Source: Rhyacophila brunnea (lineage: Eukaryota; Arthropoda; Insecta; Trichoptera; Rhyacophilidae). Taken from it: a stretch of DNA of 64,000 nt. Where the stretch lies: assembly GCA_022495005.1 (NCBI GenBank), contig JAGYXB010001095.1, forward strand, positions 1,426,001 to 1,490,000. Reading direction: 5' to 3'. How positions within the stretch are numbered: the first letter of the stretch is position 1; each line of letters opens with the position of its first letter. The position numbers and the translations under genes were made by a program. Below are positions 33,717 to 46,969 of this stretch, piece by piece. Under the pieces are notes generated by a model. The model ran no database searches, was not told the DNA's origin, and saw only the letters and a program-made list of their open reading frames with translations.

Positions 33717-35615
33717 CATTGCATTCAATTTAAAACTTGCCTTAATCTTGATTTAACTTATTCTGAGATTATTAATTATCTCTTTTCTTAAAAACTCATT
33801 ACCTTTTTTAGCCCCCAACATAAATTTAGTTTTCATATAGGTACGTATAATTTACTAAGAACTCTTACACGAATCGTATTATTTTATGTTAATTTTGGTG
33901 AGTTTGCTAATTTGAATCGTTTTCTGAAAATATAAATTACCAAATTTAATAATAAAATTACCATAAAGATTAGATTCGGTTTTCGTAGAAGGCTTCAGTA
34001 AAGTTATTATTAGGAATCAAATGTTTAGCAATGTTCCCAATACTTATTAATCAAATTTAATTTATAATTATCTTAAGGGGGGACGTGATAGGTCAAAGTG
34101 GAGATTTTATGCTATTTTTAAAGCATGATCCTGGACATTCCTTAAACGTTGTATATAATCTAATTATATAATTTTGAAGCCTTATTATCTTTTATGTTTA
34201 CTTCAAACATTTGATGACTGCATAAAGTATTTTTATTACATAAAATAGTATTCTTTTAAACCCCTCGCTCTAATGTTTTAGAATATAGTCATATTTCGGT
34301 ACATCCAAGTGCAGTGGTGTTAATATTTTTTAGATTAAATTAATTTTAAAACGCATTTACAAAAACATAAGTAAAATTAATGTTAACATTATATAGTGAC
34401 ATATTTACGATAAAAAATATATTTTATAATCTGTGTGATCCCAAATTTGACAAGAATTAGGCATTTTATTATTCAAAAAATGGGCAAGATTTACACATTT
34501 GAAGATAATTCTAAAGATACTGATTATAAGACCATTCAAATGTGATAAACATCCTACGAATAATGTTTGCTTTATAATAATTATTGACCTAAGAATAAGG
34601 TAGTATTTTTTTTGAAATACAATATACGGCCGTAGCTATAAATTTACAAACGATAAATGAAGTAGGGAGTAAGATCATGTTAACGCGCGTGTTTGAACAT
34701 GTACCTAACCGAAAAAATATTTCTTTATTAATACATTACGTAAAATTCTGCACGTATTTCTATTTTTTTTAATTACGCAACATTATAAAATGCACAAACA
34801 GTATAACGGATTACTAGGTAAATAATTACACGATATTTCTTTATTCTCTAAAAATTATATTTATTATTTTGATTTATTGCCAAATGGATTCAAATAATAT
34901 ATAGGCATACTATTGCCAGTTTGTACTTTCTTCCGTAAATTTCTTCCGGAAAAGCTGTCAATACTAGAGTTGCCGAAGTTTTAACTGAAAAAAAGCTTTT
35001 CGCTTTACCTGTCTTACTTGGGAGCTCAGATCAAACAGGCTGTACCTTTGAAAGCTTTATCTTAAAAGCTGTGTTTTGCTTTTTAGAAAGCACTCAATGA
35101 CAGGCATTATTTTCAACTGCCAAACACTTGAGAGTTTACATAGTTGAAATCACAAATTCTACCACAGTAGATTATATTAATCGTGTGTAAAATACCCATC
35201 CTTCCATAATCAGCAATGGTCAGATAACTGTGATACAAAATAGGCAGCCAGATAAAAGGAATTAACTGCAAATTGGTAAATTACATTATTGTATGTAAGT
35301 AAATTGCCTTTCAAACAAAACAATGTTTTTCGTAACAATGACAGTCCTAAAGCGTTATTATTGAATTCAAAGAAGGACTGCGCCCAAACAATAGCGAAAT
35401 CGTAGGAGAGAGCCAACTGTGGTGGCGTATACCGTTAAGAAAAATACGATTATGTAACAACACTCGGGCCCATACCTTTTCGCAGTCGATACTTGATTAA
35501 CTATCACCTGCATTGTAATAAACATGCTGTATCATACTTAGCTCGTTTAATAAGCATCGTTATACGCTCACATTGTATATTCTTGGGACGCTGAAATGAC
35601 TGGACGAAGTCAAAC
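33717..35615. other. gene-free stretch
   Basis: AT-rich DNA, nothing recognised. The minus open frame 35210-35416 has no recognisable domain. Confidence 0.5.
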
Positions 35616-35620
35616 TTTTA

Positions 35621-35989
35621 TGGTTACATGTAAGTTGTACGTATGCAGTTCATCGTGGGACACTTATTCGCGCGCCGCAGTACGTGAAACATGAGTTCGT
35701 ATAACATTGTATCAAATTACGAGTTCTTCGTTGAACATTTCACCGTGGAATACATTTGTACGTATTTTACAAAAGATTAGATCCAATTAGATTAACCCTA
35801 ACCTAACCTAACCTAACCTAGTAAAGACATCTCCACATGTTGTAGCATAGTACAAATATACTACACGGTGAAATGTTCAACGAAGAACTCGTCATTTGAT
35901 TAAGTGTTACACGAACTCATGTTTCACGTACTGCGGCGCACGAATAAGTGTCCTGCGGTGAATTTTTACTTACAAATTTCCGGATACGA
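35621..35989. mobile_element. foldback element with (TTAGG)n loop, copy 2
   Basis: Inverted relative to copy 1 at 7839. The arms carry GGGACACTTATTCGCGCGCC, a GTACGTGAAACATGAGTTCG stretch and TTCTTCGTTGAACATTTCAC, with complements at the other end. The loop reads CCAATTAGATTAACCC, then CCTAA units (35795-35821). Agreement of both arms and core between the copies shows that the TTAGG block is part of the element. Confidence 0.87.
35795..35821 (-). repeat. interstitial TTAGG repeat
   Basis: About five CCTAA units in the loop of the foldback element. Confidence 0.85.
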
Positions 35990-35994
35990 ACTTT

Positions 35995-38510
35995 TATAGC
36001 GCTTTTTTAACAGACCGACGATGATATTATTTTAAAACAGCTTTATATAAATCGCAACGATTTGGGAGTATCTTTAGCAAATTTTCTGGTAACAGTCATG
36101 ATTAACCAATTGTCCTAAATCTAGACAGGTATTGAGTTAAAAAAACTCACATATATTTATATATATTTAAGCTATCCCTGAGTTTCGAAGTGTGGTAATA
36201 AACTCTTATATAGCAATGAATAATGAACATATTATTACTTTTCAATAACGATTATAATTACTTAGAAGTTCTACGTTTACTAAATTTGAGTACTCGGCAG
36301 CATTTGGTTTGTATTAATTATTATTATCACTACACAAACCAATTAAACCAATCTTCATTATATTATATTAACCTAATAGCACATTTACACCTCCATGGAT
36401 TATCTGCCAGCAATAGCGTGTAAATTAAACTATCGCGACAATAACTGTTTAAATGCAAAAGTGCCCGACTATATCACCAATATTTTTCTTTGAGCGTAAT
36501 CGAGACGCATTGTTGTCAATGTGTGGTACTATTTGACAGGTTGCAAAAACCGGTAAACGTCATAATGCGCTCTGCAGTGTATTTCGATTTTTTAGCAGGT
36601 TCGCCACTTGATGGAGCCTCGTGGTTGAGGGTGAAGACCGCTGTTTGGGGATTACCAGGAGGAGAGATAAGAAGTCAATATTTGGTGGTGGATGCTCCGA
36701 AGGATGCAGGAGCGAGTTTTATTTGCAGTGGTTAACAGTCGGTACGTATGTATGTACGTCGGTATGTTACAATAGGTACTTAGAAGCTTACTGATCAGAC
36801 GGAGATTATGATTGATACTAATAGATATTTAGACTGAGCAACTCATAAACTATGACCCGCTAATTATATAGATGAATATTCGGTAAATTGCGAATCATTG
36901 TTGATGAAGTTTGCTATTGAGAAATCTGCTGGCCTCTGCATTATTGCACTTCGATGTCACGCGTGTAGAATATTCTGACTATAGATGCGACGATTGTGCG
37001 ATAGTTTAAATGATTTGCTAATTATTACAATATTGAAATAATGATGACAATGCCCGAGGTCATTGACCACTACATAACTATCCCGTAAAAATTCAGAAGC
37101 CACAAAACTTTCTTGATCCGTGCATGCAGTCTTGCAACTTCCACGATAATACGTATTTATATTTGAATTTTATTGTTCCGGGAGTGACAATACGCACTGC
37201 TAGCAGCAATTCCGTGCACGTGTAAACGAGCTATTACTCGTAGAGACGTCATGTTACCTGAATTTTCATCGCGCGTGCTTATCTCCACCTGATATCTTAC
37301 ATGGATACATATTTCATGATGTCGGAGATAATAATTAATATGTGAATTATTAAAATTGATTACAATTCCAATATATTGCCGTAGGCGTAGACTATAATAT
37401 AATAATATAATTTACAGGTTTGATTCAGAAAATTAATAAAATATTTAATTTGATATTCTAAACCCTTCGAATATTAATATCTTTTCTTGTAAACGTGTTC
37501 ACGAATAATAATTTAAAAATACTTAAATGAGAAATAATGTATATATTAATAAATTAGCATTGCCCGTGGCGTGTTTTATATAATTAGAAGTCTGATTGAC
37601 TCATAATGTGAACATTATTTTACTAGTTTTAGGTTTCAAATTAACCAAATTAATTAAAATGTAATATGTATTTTATGATAATTAAAATATAACTAAAATC
37701 TTTTCAATAACAATATTATAATATTTTGTAAATCGGATGAAAATAAAATACAAAATTACCACAGCTTAATTAGTGATGATCATAAAAGGCAACTGTTTGT
37801 GTTTGGTTCATGTAATTTCGCAGCTTTTGATTTTACCACATAAAAACGAAGTATTTGATACTATTATTAATGATGTTATAAATTTATATTCCAAATTATA
37901 ATTTTATATAACAGAGTGTTCAACGAGTACTCGCCAAGTATTTTAGTATTTTTTTTATAAAACAATAAAAACAGAATTTATTAAAACGGTATTGAAATAG
38001 GAAAATTAAAAATATGCTGGTTGTAAATTGAAGTGTACTGTATGGATTGAGGATAACTTGGAACGGACTGAATGAGGGAGCATGGGCATAAATCTTAACG
38101 ATGATAATGGAGATTGGTTTTTAAAAATAAGTAGACTGCGGGCCAAACACTTAACAATTTTTAATCACCATGTAGATACTCGTAATTATCACGTCGATCA
38201 TAACCTTTGACCGTTGACTTATGATTAAATACTCTTGTATCACTAACAGCGGACAGAATTTTAACAGTCCTTCATCTCATAACTTATTTTCACTTGCTAG
38301 AGTCTATTATTGTACCAACGTGAAGATATTAAGGGTAGTTTGGATGTGGGAATCGGCGCAAGCTTATGGTGTTAGTTACCACAGTATGTCGATGATGGTG
38401 CAGCTGAAGACGACAAGCTGATGCAGTCTAGCGTAACACTTATTGCATAACAGTTTTCGTTAAATATTATCACAATTAAACTCAATTATAATTATTTATA
38501 TTGTTTACAG
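35995..38510. other. gene-free stretch
   Basis: No gene recognised. A less AT-rich patch at about 36490-36740 holds an 81-codon plus frame without a recognisable motif. The remainder is AT-rich. Confidence 0.45.
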
Positions 38511-38517
38511 TCTATTA

Positions 38518-38657
38518 AGCCGAGCAGCTTATAATGCCGTGAGTTCCAGGTTCGAATCCTGGGTCTGGCAAGTACACAAATTGTTTTTCAATTGTTTTTA
38601 ATACAACCTCCACTCTGTGGAGGTAAATATGATCCTCTAAGGATCGAACATGGTGAA
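38518..38657 (+). mobile_element. SINE1, copy 2 (truncated, internally deleted)
   Basis: The box A half is largely missing, but CAGGTTCGAATCCTGGGTC (box B), AAGTACACAAATTGTTTTTC, CTCTGTGGAGGTAAATATGA and GAACATGGT are kept in order. About 90 body bases present in the 25211 and 43889 copies are deleted. Confidence 0.8.
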
Positions 38658-38659
38658 GT

Positions 38660-40680
38660 ACCTAAGTAAGTATGTTATAAATGGGTAGGTAAGTACTTAT
38701 TATTTAATTAAACACAATAATATTGAGGTTACTGCCAAAAGTTGGTAAGTCTCAAAACCATCTTATGGAGTAACTTTTAATTTAAAGTTTGACATGTCCG
38801 CTAAAATCAGGCATAATGCTAGTTTCTTTGTGATTTATGAGCATGTTCTATATATTGGATGACCTTGAATTTTTTTCTAGCGTAGATGTTTATAATTTAG
38901 ACACAGAATCCGTTGTTAACTAACTCTAAATACCTAAATTATCGACAAACTTTTGGTTTCCACTGTTAATGTATGACTATGTTAGTTCAGCGATTGTTTC
39001 TTTTTCGATCTATTCTACGTTGTATTCATTGCAACTTAATTTATTTTTTAAACTCTATTGCATCATATAACGATCAATTAATCGAGAGTGTATCAATACA
39101 TAAAGTATTCATTGAAATAAAATACGAAACACGCACTCAACGAAAAAAAAACATCCCTTAGAAGCGTGAAGTAATTTAAACATTTTTCATTTAAAAGCCG
39201 TCGAGGAATCAAAAAAGCTCTGTATATTGCTTCCCACAACATACGAGATTAAGTTCTCAGCTTGCGAGTCGGCGACTTGACGACTTTTTGGCAAAGGGAC
39301 GCCTGTTTCACGGCCGCAAATAAATCAACTTTTTTCTTAGCTTCGTCCCACCAAATCCGCAATAAATAAAACTCCGGAACAGGGAGCTTTTCATTGGTTT
39401 ATTAGCAATGCGGGTCGCGGTATAATATCGCAATAAAAGTCCAGTGTGAAGCGAAAAGTTCCACAGTAGCTTTGGGCTCGCGAATGCTTCGGTGATAAGG
39501 GGGGAGAGGTTCACGAGTTTCGCATTCAGCTGAATTATAATGTGTAAATTAAAATAAGGATTGGATGGACTGCAAAAAGAAACCATCCCATACTTAAATA
39601 TTACAGAGATTCCTAAATGACGTAAGTGAACAATTTAAAATTTGATCTTTATTGGTGTCATCATATCAATATTGGTGACTTTTACTTATGATTATTATTG
39701 ACACAGAAAATCTAACGCTATGAATACCTATTTATCTAAAATATTCCGTAAAAAATTGTGACTGAATAAAACTAACTCGAAAAAATAAATTAGCATTGAC
39801 TTTCAATTTTTCATGTTTTATACCGTTCCATTTAAATCGGCATCTTTAGACACGGCTAAATTACGGCATATATAATAAATTAAAATTGACTGTTCTCGCG
39901 AAAAGCGTATTAACGAAAAGCAAATTGCCCCTGCATTGGGTATACTCAAGTTTTAACCTGTTGAACTATTTTACAGTATAATTCGTATATACGTATATAG
40001 CTAATTATATGAGTACCTACTGTTATCAGTATGTCATATTTATGTGAAAAATCACTACATCGCATAGACTGTTGACCGTAGAAGAATAGCTGATAGAATC
40101 CATAAAAAATGCAAAATGTAGAATACCATGAGCAATATATACTACAGACGTTGAAGAAATTTAATTTGTAATATTGCATTACAATCAGTTGAATATATCT
40201 GTATCCACCGTAATAAAAATGACAGTTGCTATGTGCAAGAGAGGTCCTTGCCAAAATATACCAAAGTATTATTTCTATACCTCAGTACGATGGTTCTTGG
40301 CCGAAAATAATATGACTTGTTACATAGTTTCACGTTTTGAATGCTTTCTGGAAGATACGTATATTTGCAATGCAAAAGCTCAGTGACGTTCGGTTAAAGC
40401 TCTGTGGCTTGACTGTAGGAATGCACATAGTAAGAATGTAGTCGAATTTACATAATATACTATTAGTAAAATTAGCATTGGAAGAATCCGAGTAAGGCAC
40501 CACTTTTAGGTGGAACTCTAAATTATAAGAACAAAGTTAACCAACATTATAATTTACGAATAAGATTTATCATTTTGCTCATCAGTGCCCATAGACTTAA
40601 TTTCCTACACATTTAATTTATACTCGGAGTCTAGTTTTAAGGGTTCTATTAATTATATATAAATATACATTATATAGATT
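38660..40680. other. gene-free stretch with a GC-richer island at 39190-39530
   Basis: No gene recognised. The island (for example GAGTCGGCGACTTGACGACT) stands out from the AT-rich background and has only short frames, so it could be regulatory DNA. A decayed GAAGATGCCGA-type module sits at 39834-39856 on the minus strand. Confidence 0.4.
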
Positions 40681-40692
40681 AATGGTCGATGT

Positions 40693-40928
40693 TTTCATAT
40701 GACACATATATCGAATAAGAGACAATCTTTGGACAAATCTAGTCATCCAGTGGTATCCAATAAGTACGAAACGTCCGCAAGGTAGACCTAGAGGCCGCTG
40801 GATCGATGAAATGATAAAGTTCTGCGGAAGTACGTGGCAACGCAATGCAAAGGACCGAGAGAAGTGGAAGCAGCTTGAAGAGGCCTTCATCCAGCAGTGG
40901 TTGACTTAGGCTGATGATGATAATGATG
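40693..40928 (+). mobile_element. RTE-type LINE 3' fragment inserted in an older LINE
   Basis: This 236-bp insert is bounded by a perfect 12-bp direct repeat AATGGTCGATGT (40681-40692 and 40929-40940). It ends in a GATGATGATAATGATG tail, the usual RTE-type 3' signature. The flanking host DNA on the right is itself a decayed LINE reverse transcriptase, so this is a nested insertion. Extreme 5' truncation explains the small size. Confidence 0.92.
40703..40909 (+). pseudogene. RTE-type ORF2 C-terminal end
   Basis: The frame reads DNLWTNLVIQWYP, KRPQGRPRGRWIDEMIKF, STWQRNAKDREKWKQLEEAF and QQWLT before TAG at 40907-40909. This matches the RTE-like terminal pattern (RW---V--W-P, GRP--RW-DEI, W-R-A-DR--W--LEEAF--QW). 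It is uninterrupted within the fragment, in keeping with a fairly recent insertion. A stop at 40700-40702 marks the loss of frame upstream. Confidence 0.9.
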
Positions 40929-40940
40929 AATGGTCGATGT

Positions 40941-41510
40941 ATTAATAATCTTCGCTATAGTCACTATATAGTGCTACTGACAGATGATGTCAAAGATCTT
41001 CAATATTTACTGACCAAAGTGAACAACCTAAATAAAGCATATGTACTTAACATGAATTTGCAAATAAAACGTCTACACCAGTAAACAAAAGGTTGAAAAT
41101 GTCCGCCTGTTTATTGACGCCAAGCCGGTAAAGAGAGTTAGACCACATAAAAAACGCGGTTTTCCTCTATAACAAGACTGGAGCCTACACTGAAAGATCA
41201 AAATCAGAATTGAGATGACAAGACTTACTGTTGTAACGAATATTATAACCATTTCTACAATTGAAACATATTAAGTCAGAGCATGGTGGAAGGTGATTGT
41301 ATTATTATTGATCTGCGGAATGGAAACAATTAGACTGGAGGAGTATAGCTATATTTTCAGCGATGGTAATTATAATAAAGAAAAAAAACAGAGGACACCG
41401 TATGCGTGGACAAACGGGGATTCCCTTTTCTACGCAACTTGCGTGAGTGACTAGATATATAAGGCGTTGTTGATCTTATACGCCTCACCTAGAATGAGGG
41501 ATGAATATGC
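40941..41510 (+). pseudogene. decayed LINE reverse transcriptase, YADD box region to C-terminus
   Basis: Just right of the nested insert one frame reads INNLRYSHYIVLLTDDVKDL, then LLTKVNNLNKAYVLNMNLQI. This is the LINE RT catalytic region, where the usual YADD is replaced by YSHY, removing the catalytic aspartates. Farther on come a degraded VL--YGME-WTL-like stretch (41280-41345) and KRGFPFLRNLRE (41405-41450), the C-terminal signature also seen at 10560. Many stops interrupt it. It is clearly older than the insert at 40693. Confidence 0.8.
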
Positions 41511-41514
41511 ATTA

Positions 41515-43880
41515 TTTACTCGCTAATTTTCGATAGTAGAACATAACATAATATGGAATACACTCTTGATAGTAATCCTTACCTGTACTATTTATCATGG
41601 AACCTTACGAATGCTCAAAGGAAACGTATACTGAGCTTCTAGAACAGATGTTTAGCGGCGGATACTGGGTTTCCGGTGGAATAACTTTAGAAGTAACGAA
41701 GAGATAAGCCATCACATAGAGAGTGAAAAAACGATGTTGAAGCTGACTTGTTTTTGTATTGACTAACCTTGCGCTAATGCCTCAAGAGATTTTCAACCTG
41801 TCTTGCCTGTGCTTAAAGCTGAGCGCATTCCGACGTCTTGAAAGGCCCGTGAATACATCAATAAAGATGGAATCATATGGGAAAATTGACAACCAAACTA
41901 CTGGGATTCTTGGAGGCGCCGTATGGTATCTATAATATGCTCTAACTGATGGCAGATATGGTCAAATAAGATGAAGGAGGTTTTAGCGTTAGATGTAAGA
42001 GTATAGTTAAGCCTGGCGATATACTAATGGCCAGGCTTTACCATAAATTAAAGTACATATTTATACGAATACCAAAATTAACCTGAAACTGTCATTAATT
42101 TTGAATAAAATCTTGTAGATATCTTGACATTCCGTAGCGTGGCTCCACATAATTTTTGACTAGGACGCCACTGATAAAGCTAGCAAAGAGGCAAAATTCA
42201 AAACTTTTCAAGTGGTAGCATTTTACCTTTTTGTTAGACTCGAAGTTATATACTTATATTCTATTTGAAACAAAAGAAAGCAATGTTCACGAATACCTAC
42301 ATTTGAAAAGACTTTATTTAAAGAGCTTTCATTATTTTTCGACATCTTCCTACATGAGTAGGTTTTATTTATATAATATGTAAGACATGGTTTCTTATTC
42401 ATAATGTATGTAAATTTCACCTATCAATTACATATAATCCAAATATGTATACTAGAAGCAAACTAGTAAAATAACACTATATATTGCGAAAAAATTTCGC
42501 GAGTAGGTAAGCATAATTTGAGTCAAAACAAGACAGCTATTAGTATAGCGTTTGCATTAGCTGGCAGAGTAATATGAATAATTGACAATGTTCTGAAAAA
42601 ATAGAGCCATGACGTGTTCGAACGTGTTTTAACATTTACGTTTCTCAGAATCGGCTTCAATTTTGTATGTAAATAATACATCTGTTTATTTAACTTAATC
42701 TAAGTATTTAACACCAAAACCACAAGATATGTTACACATATGCGGAAAATCTTTGATCTCATTTGCGAAGATGGGCATTTAGTGACGTCGGTACAACCTA
42801 GAGCTGTATGAGATTCTTGCTTGAAATGAATGCCCATGTGGAACGTATGAATGACCAAGCAACGACGAAGAACTTCACGATCTCAGTGACTTGATAGAAA
42901 GCATTTACTTGTGAGCACTAGTAGTCATTAGCTGGAGTACGATGTCTGAGAACTTAACAAAATGAAGAAATCTGTTAGAGGCAGCTGAAGTCAGGTGAGT
43001 ATTCAAAAAAGAAGAATAAAGAGACTAAAGACATAAAGGTGGAGTTTCTGAAGCTATCAGTGGATGGAAGACTGCTGAATAAAACATTAAAATGATTAAT
43101 AATGTTATTAAGGTATACTTTCATGTAAAAATAACCTAAAAACATCTCAAAAAAAAATCACTTTATCGTACAAATTTCAGACAGCTGTTATCCCTTTTTC
43201 CGAGAAAATCGTAAGTGGACAGAGTATATACAGGACTAATGTTACATTCTAGATTTTCCATACATTTGTTTTATTTGATTTCAACGAATTTTTTTTATCG
43301 TCGATAGAATATTTTATCGGCAGGACCTTCCTCGAAAAATTGAAACACGATTATCGTAACGCGCCTTTTACTTAGTCTTACACCGCGTTACTACAAAACT
43401 TTCATTTATAATATTACGTTTAGAGTTTTTATATTTTACAAACAACATAAGAAAATAAGCTGCTTGCAGATTCGAAACTAACCTAGGCTAATGATTACCA
43501 GTCGCGTATACTATTCCATTAATATTAAATTGCTTACATAGTATTAAAAATAATGAAAACATTACATATTACATTTACAACTACAATAATATACTTGTAG
43601 AACAAATTTACGAAGTATTAGGTTATAAATATTAACATTTATAGATAACAATATGCATTATATTTTCAATAATAAATAATATAATACTTACTAAAATAAG
43701 TACACTTAACTTATATAATAAAAAATGAAACTTATGGTCAGAATTATCGATGTAATATTTATATAGCTACATTTTTTTATATTTAAAAATCATTTTGCTA
43801 TGTGACTCATTATGTTTCATACAGAAAACGTATTCTGTAATGAATGCTTTCATGTATGTATATAATTATATGTAAATAAT
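41515..43880. other. gene-free stretch
   Basis: No gene recognised. The parts at about 41600-42030 and 42730-43080 are slightly less AT-rich and contain decayed coding-like wording, possibly further LINE remains. I could not align them to a known motif. Confidence 0.4.
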
Positions 43881-43888
43881 AAACAACC

Positions 43889-44122
43889 ACGATGGCCGCG
43901 CGGCTTAAGCGTTGACCTATTGCGTCGTGGGTCTCGGGTTCGAATCCCGGGTCTGGCAAGTAGACATATTGTTTTTCAATTTGTGTATGAGTCAGAATAT
44001 GGACCTAACAGGTTGAGCAAGTGGTTGACATCCATTTCTCGTAAAAAAAATCTATCAATACAAACCTCCGCTCTGTGGAGGCCCATATGATCTTATTAGG
44101 AACGGACATGGTCGGAAAAAAA
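43889..44122 (+). mobile_element. SINE1, copy 3
   Basis: A full-length head (GATGGCCGCGCGGCTTAAGC) and a perfect box B (GGTTCGAATCC) are followed by the complete body seen at 25211 (ATGGACCTAACAGGTTGAGC, CTCTGTGGAGGCCCATATG, GGACATGGTCGG) and a short A-run. It is the best-matching partner of copy 1. Confidence 0.88.
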
Positions 44123-44124
44123 TA

Positions 44125-44935
44125 ATAATGTGAGTGAGAGGTACAAAGCGTAATGATTGTTTTTAGTATATATACACAGAAAAATAAACAGAGTTACTAT
44201 GAATGAGAAAAAAGAGACCCTCCAATTAATAATATACTTCGTAGCAATTCTTTTTACGTTCTAGGTTCACCTGTCCATTCAGTTATCTAAGAGTCAGTCA
44301 ACCTGTATATACTGTCTTGTATAATATAGTGATCGACGGGAATTTTTGTGTTTTCCGGCAGCCTAAATTAGTTTACCTCTATATGCCCTTAGAAGGTGCT
44401 TTTCTCGCCCCGTCGCGCTTCCTTGTCATACCCTCTCCAGGAATTCATCCCTTACCTGAAACAAGCGAAACAAAATTGACATGTTAGAAATTACTTGCTC
44501 TGCATTATTTACTCTTGGGTGAAATCTTTAATAACGGCATGGTTTAATAATATAATATTATTGAAATACACAAACATAAGTACTAAAGTATTTGGATGTT
44601 ATAATACATACGTAAACTCTGAAGGATTTTCTTACGCCATTACATAATATAGGTAGCTAAATACACATCTTATACGTCATATACCTAAACAAAAATATTA
44701 AATATTAGACTATGTATCAAATACCTAACATAACATTTTTTAAATATGTAAACTACATTTTTACTCGAAACTACAATAAGTTAAAGATTTATTCAAATTT
44801 ATCAAGGAGGGGAAGGTAAAATGTATTCGCCATTCCACCGTGAAATGTTGTATCGGAAATAATGGTCGTATTTAAAGACCGTCCAACCTTTTTGGGTCGT
44901 ATAGTACTAAGATTAAATTCATCTCTAAATAAAAC
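44125..44935. other. gene-free stretch
   Basis: Nothing recognised except a phrase CCACCGTGAAATGTT near 44835. It resembles part of the arm of the first foldback family and may be a shred of it. Confidence 0.45.
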
Positions 44936-44939
44936 ATGG

Positions 44940-45060
44940 TTCTTGTCGGTTCACAGGAAGCCAGCGGCAAACAAATTTTGAAAATGGTCGATATACTGGA
45001 TTATTTGTTAGGTTAGGTTAATTTAAGGTGGGTTAGGTTAAGTTAGATTTACATTTTTGA
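44940..45060 (+). repeat. half-copy of the second telomere-repeat foldback
   Basis: GTCGGTTCACAGGAAGCCAG, then GCGGCAAACAAATTTTGAAA, then ATACTGGATTATTTGTTAGG matches one arm of 26423-26629 in diverged form. It runs into TTAGG units at about 45008-45020 and 45031-45040. The second arm is missing. Confidence 0.65.
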
Positions 45061-45064
45061 ATTC

Positions 45065-46965
45065 TTAAATTTTGCCAAAATCGGCTATGAAAATTGAATT
45101 ATTGTTCATATTGAATCTAATAAAATTGGAGACCGTATACTAGAAAGCTCACAGCGACTTGTGCTACGATGAAATGTTTTACGTACAATTTACATGTAAA
45201 CAAGGTAAAGAGCAGAATACGCATATACAAATAAAAAGAGATTATCTGGGTAAGTGGCTCAATGTCTAAAACGTTGGATGGTTCCCCCCCTTCGTGCGTG
45301 CCTAACATAAGACCTTGGTGATGGATATGATCATGAAGAAGCGTTTCGCTTAACTGAAACATATACACCTGATTACGCCCAAACCTGTAACACCCCATGC
45401 CATTGTGTTGTATTCATACTGAGTCATCGTGGTCTACCTTTCCTCATCACAAGAGTTATACGTGATACAGATCTGATATAATAAGAAGTGTAGTACCTAC
45501 GTGGTACCGAACCAACGAAAATTTCACGATATTGAATTTTCACTATGCTCAAATTCAGGATCGTGACATGAAAAAATATCTTGCAATTCGTCAACTTCTT
45601 CGTAATTGAAAAAAAGATAACATATCTACTACAATTTCTATAACGCACTGTATATGTCCTGAACTCATAATTAATAATATGATAAAGCTAGAATTCCATC
45701 GACAAAAACAAAAAAAAAAATCAAGACAGTGATAACTTTCATCGAATTTTTCATGTCTTATAAGTACACATTTTCAATTATGGGCACTTTTATTAAACAA
45801 CAACTCTATAAATATTCATTTTATTGTTTTGTTTTCTCGAATACAATAATTGATACTGTCGTCAATAATGATGTAAACAGAAATATTTTATTGTCCATTT
45901 TTTCAATATCGAAATAATATATGAAAACTTTTACGTGAGCTTTTTATACTAGATATTATTATTATCTCGAGACAACAACAAGAGAGCTTTTTTCTGAGAA
46001 GAAACGAGACAATTGTCATTTTATCCAAAGACGGAAATAATTAGAATTTTTGATGGATCGGATGGCGTCGATATTGAAGAAAAAAAAATACGAAAAGCAA
46101 AAGAAAATCCAATCGCTTGATTGATACTGATAGCTCTGTATATTTCTTAGACGCCTGGAAAACTGGAACAAAACGACGCGAAGTCTGTTATATAGAGTCG
46201 AATGGTTTTTCGTTGTTTATTCAGGCGCGCGAGAAAATCAAAAAGCAATTTAAGTGTTTTGGTAAAGGACACAAATTGAAGTGCCAAATTCATAGCCGAA
46301 TTTCACCTTTTAATGATGGCTTACTCACTATTCTCGGATGTAAAATATAAATATACACCGACGCGTCGCGAAAAAACATATCCATTAAAAATAAGAAAAT
46401 TATCATTTTATTCTGACGGGAGTAACGGAATTCCCGGGTCAATTGTCGCTGACTGTCAATTCTTAAATTAATCGTATCAATTAAAATAAAATTTATAAAT
46501 CGAATTAATTTACATTTTGTAAAATTTCAAATTGAGTCATTTCGGCATCTTCAGACACTATACACACTCACCAATAACAAATTCACATTGACGCAGAATA
46601 CAGTTAATTCTCATTTATACAACAGATTTATAAAATATAAGAAATCGAAAATATTAATACCATATAACGAAACTAGATTTGAAGTGTTTGGGCATACCAT
46701 GTAGTATGTACATCAGAACATTTTATACTTGCATTTTATGCAATCACTTTACCTAGTATGGATTTTATCTTAACATTATTACTTTGTTATTTTTAATATA
46801 TTCAGTGAAATATCTGATTATCTAATTTAATTGAGTTTCCAGCTTTACCTAGTATCATTGTTTACGTGTGTGGTATTTCAATAGGGTTGTTTAATGTATT
46901 AACAGTGTGTATCTTCTAATTGATCTTTGTACATTTGGCGCGTCATATGGTATAATATGTTTTTT
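45065..46965. other. gene-free stretch with a less AT-rich block at 45960-46480
   Basis: The block carries a 77-codon plus frame (46117-46350) without a recognisable domain, and phrases such as CACCGACGCGTCGCG. A regulatory element or exon cannot be excluded. A GAAGATGCCGA-type module lies at 46541-46560 on the minus strand. Confidence 0.4.
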
Positions 46966-46969
46966 TGCT

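Noticed and set aside
39946..40254. 102-codon minus-strand open frame
   Set aside because: AT-driven composition rich in Tyr, Phe and Ile, with no family signature.
41600..42030. Possible decayed receptor-like gene
   Set aside because: A few suggestive words appeared in different frames, but no consistent frame or motif could be followed.
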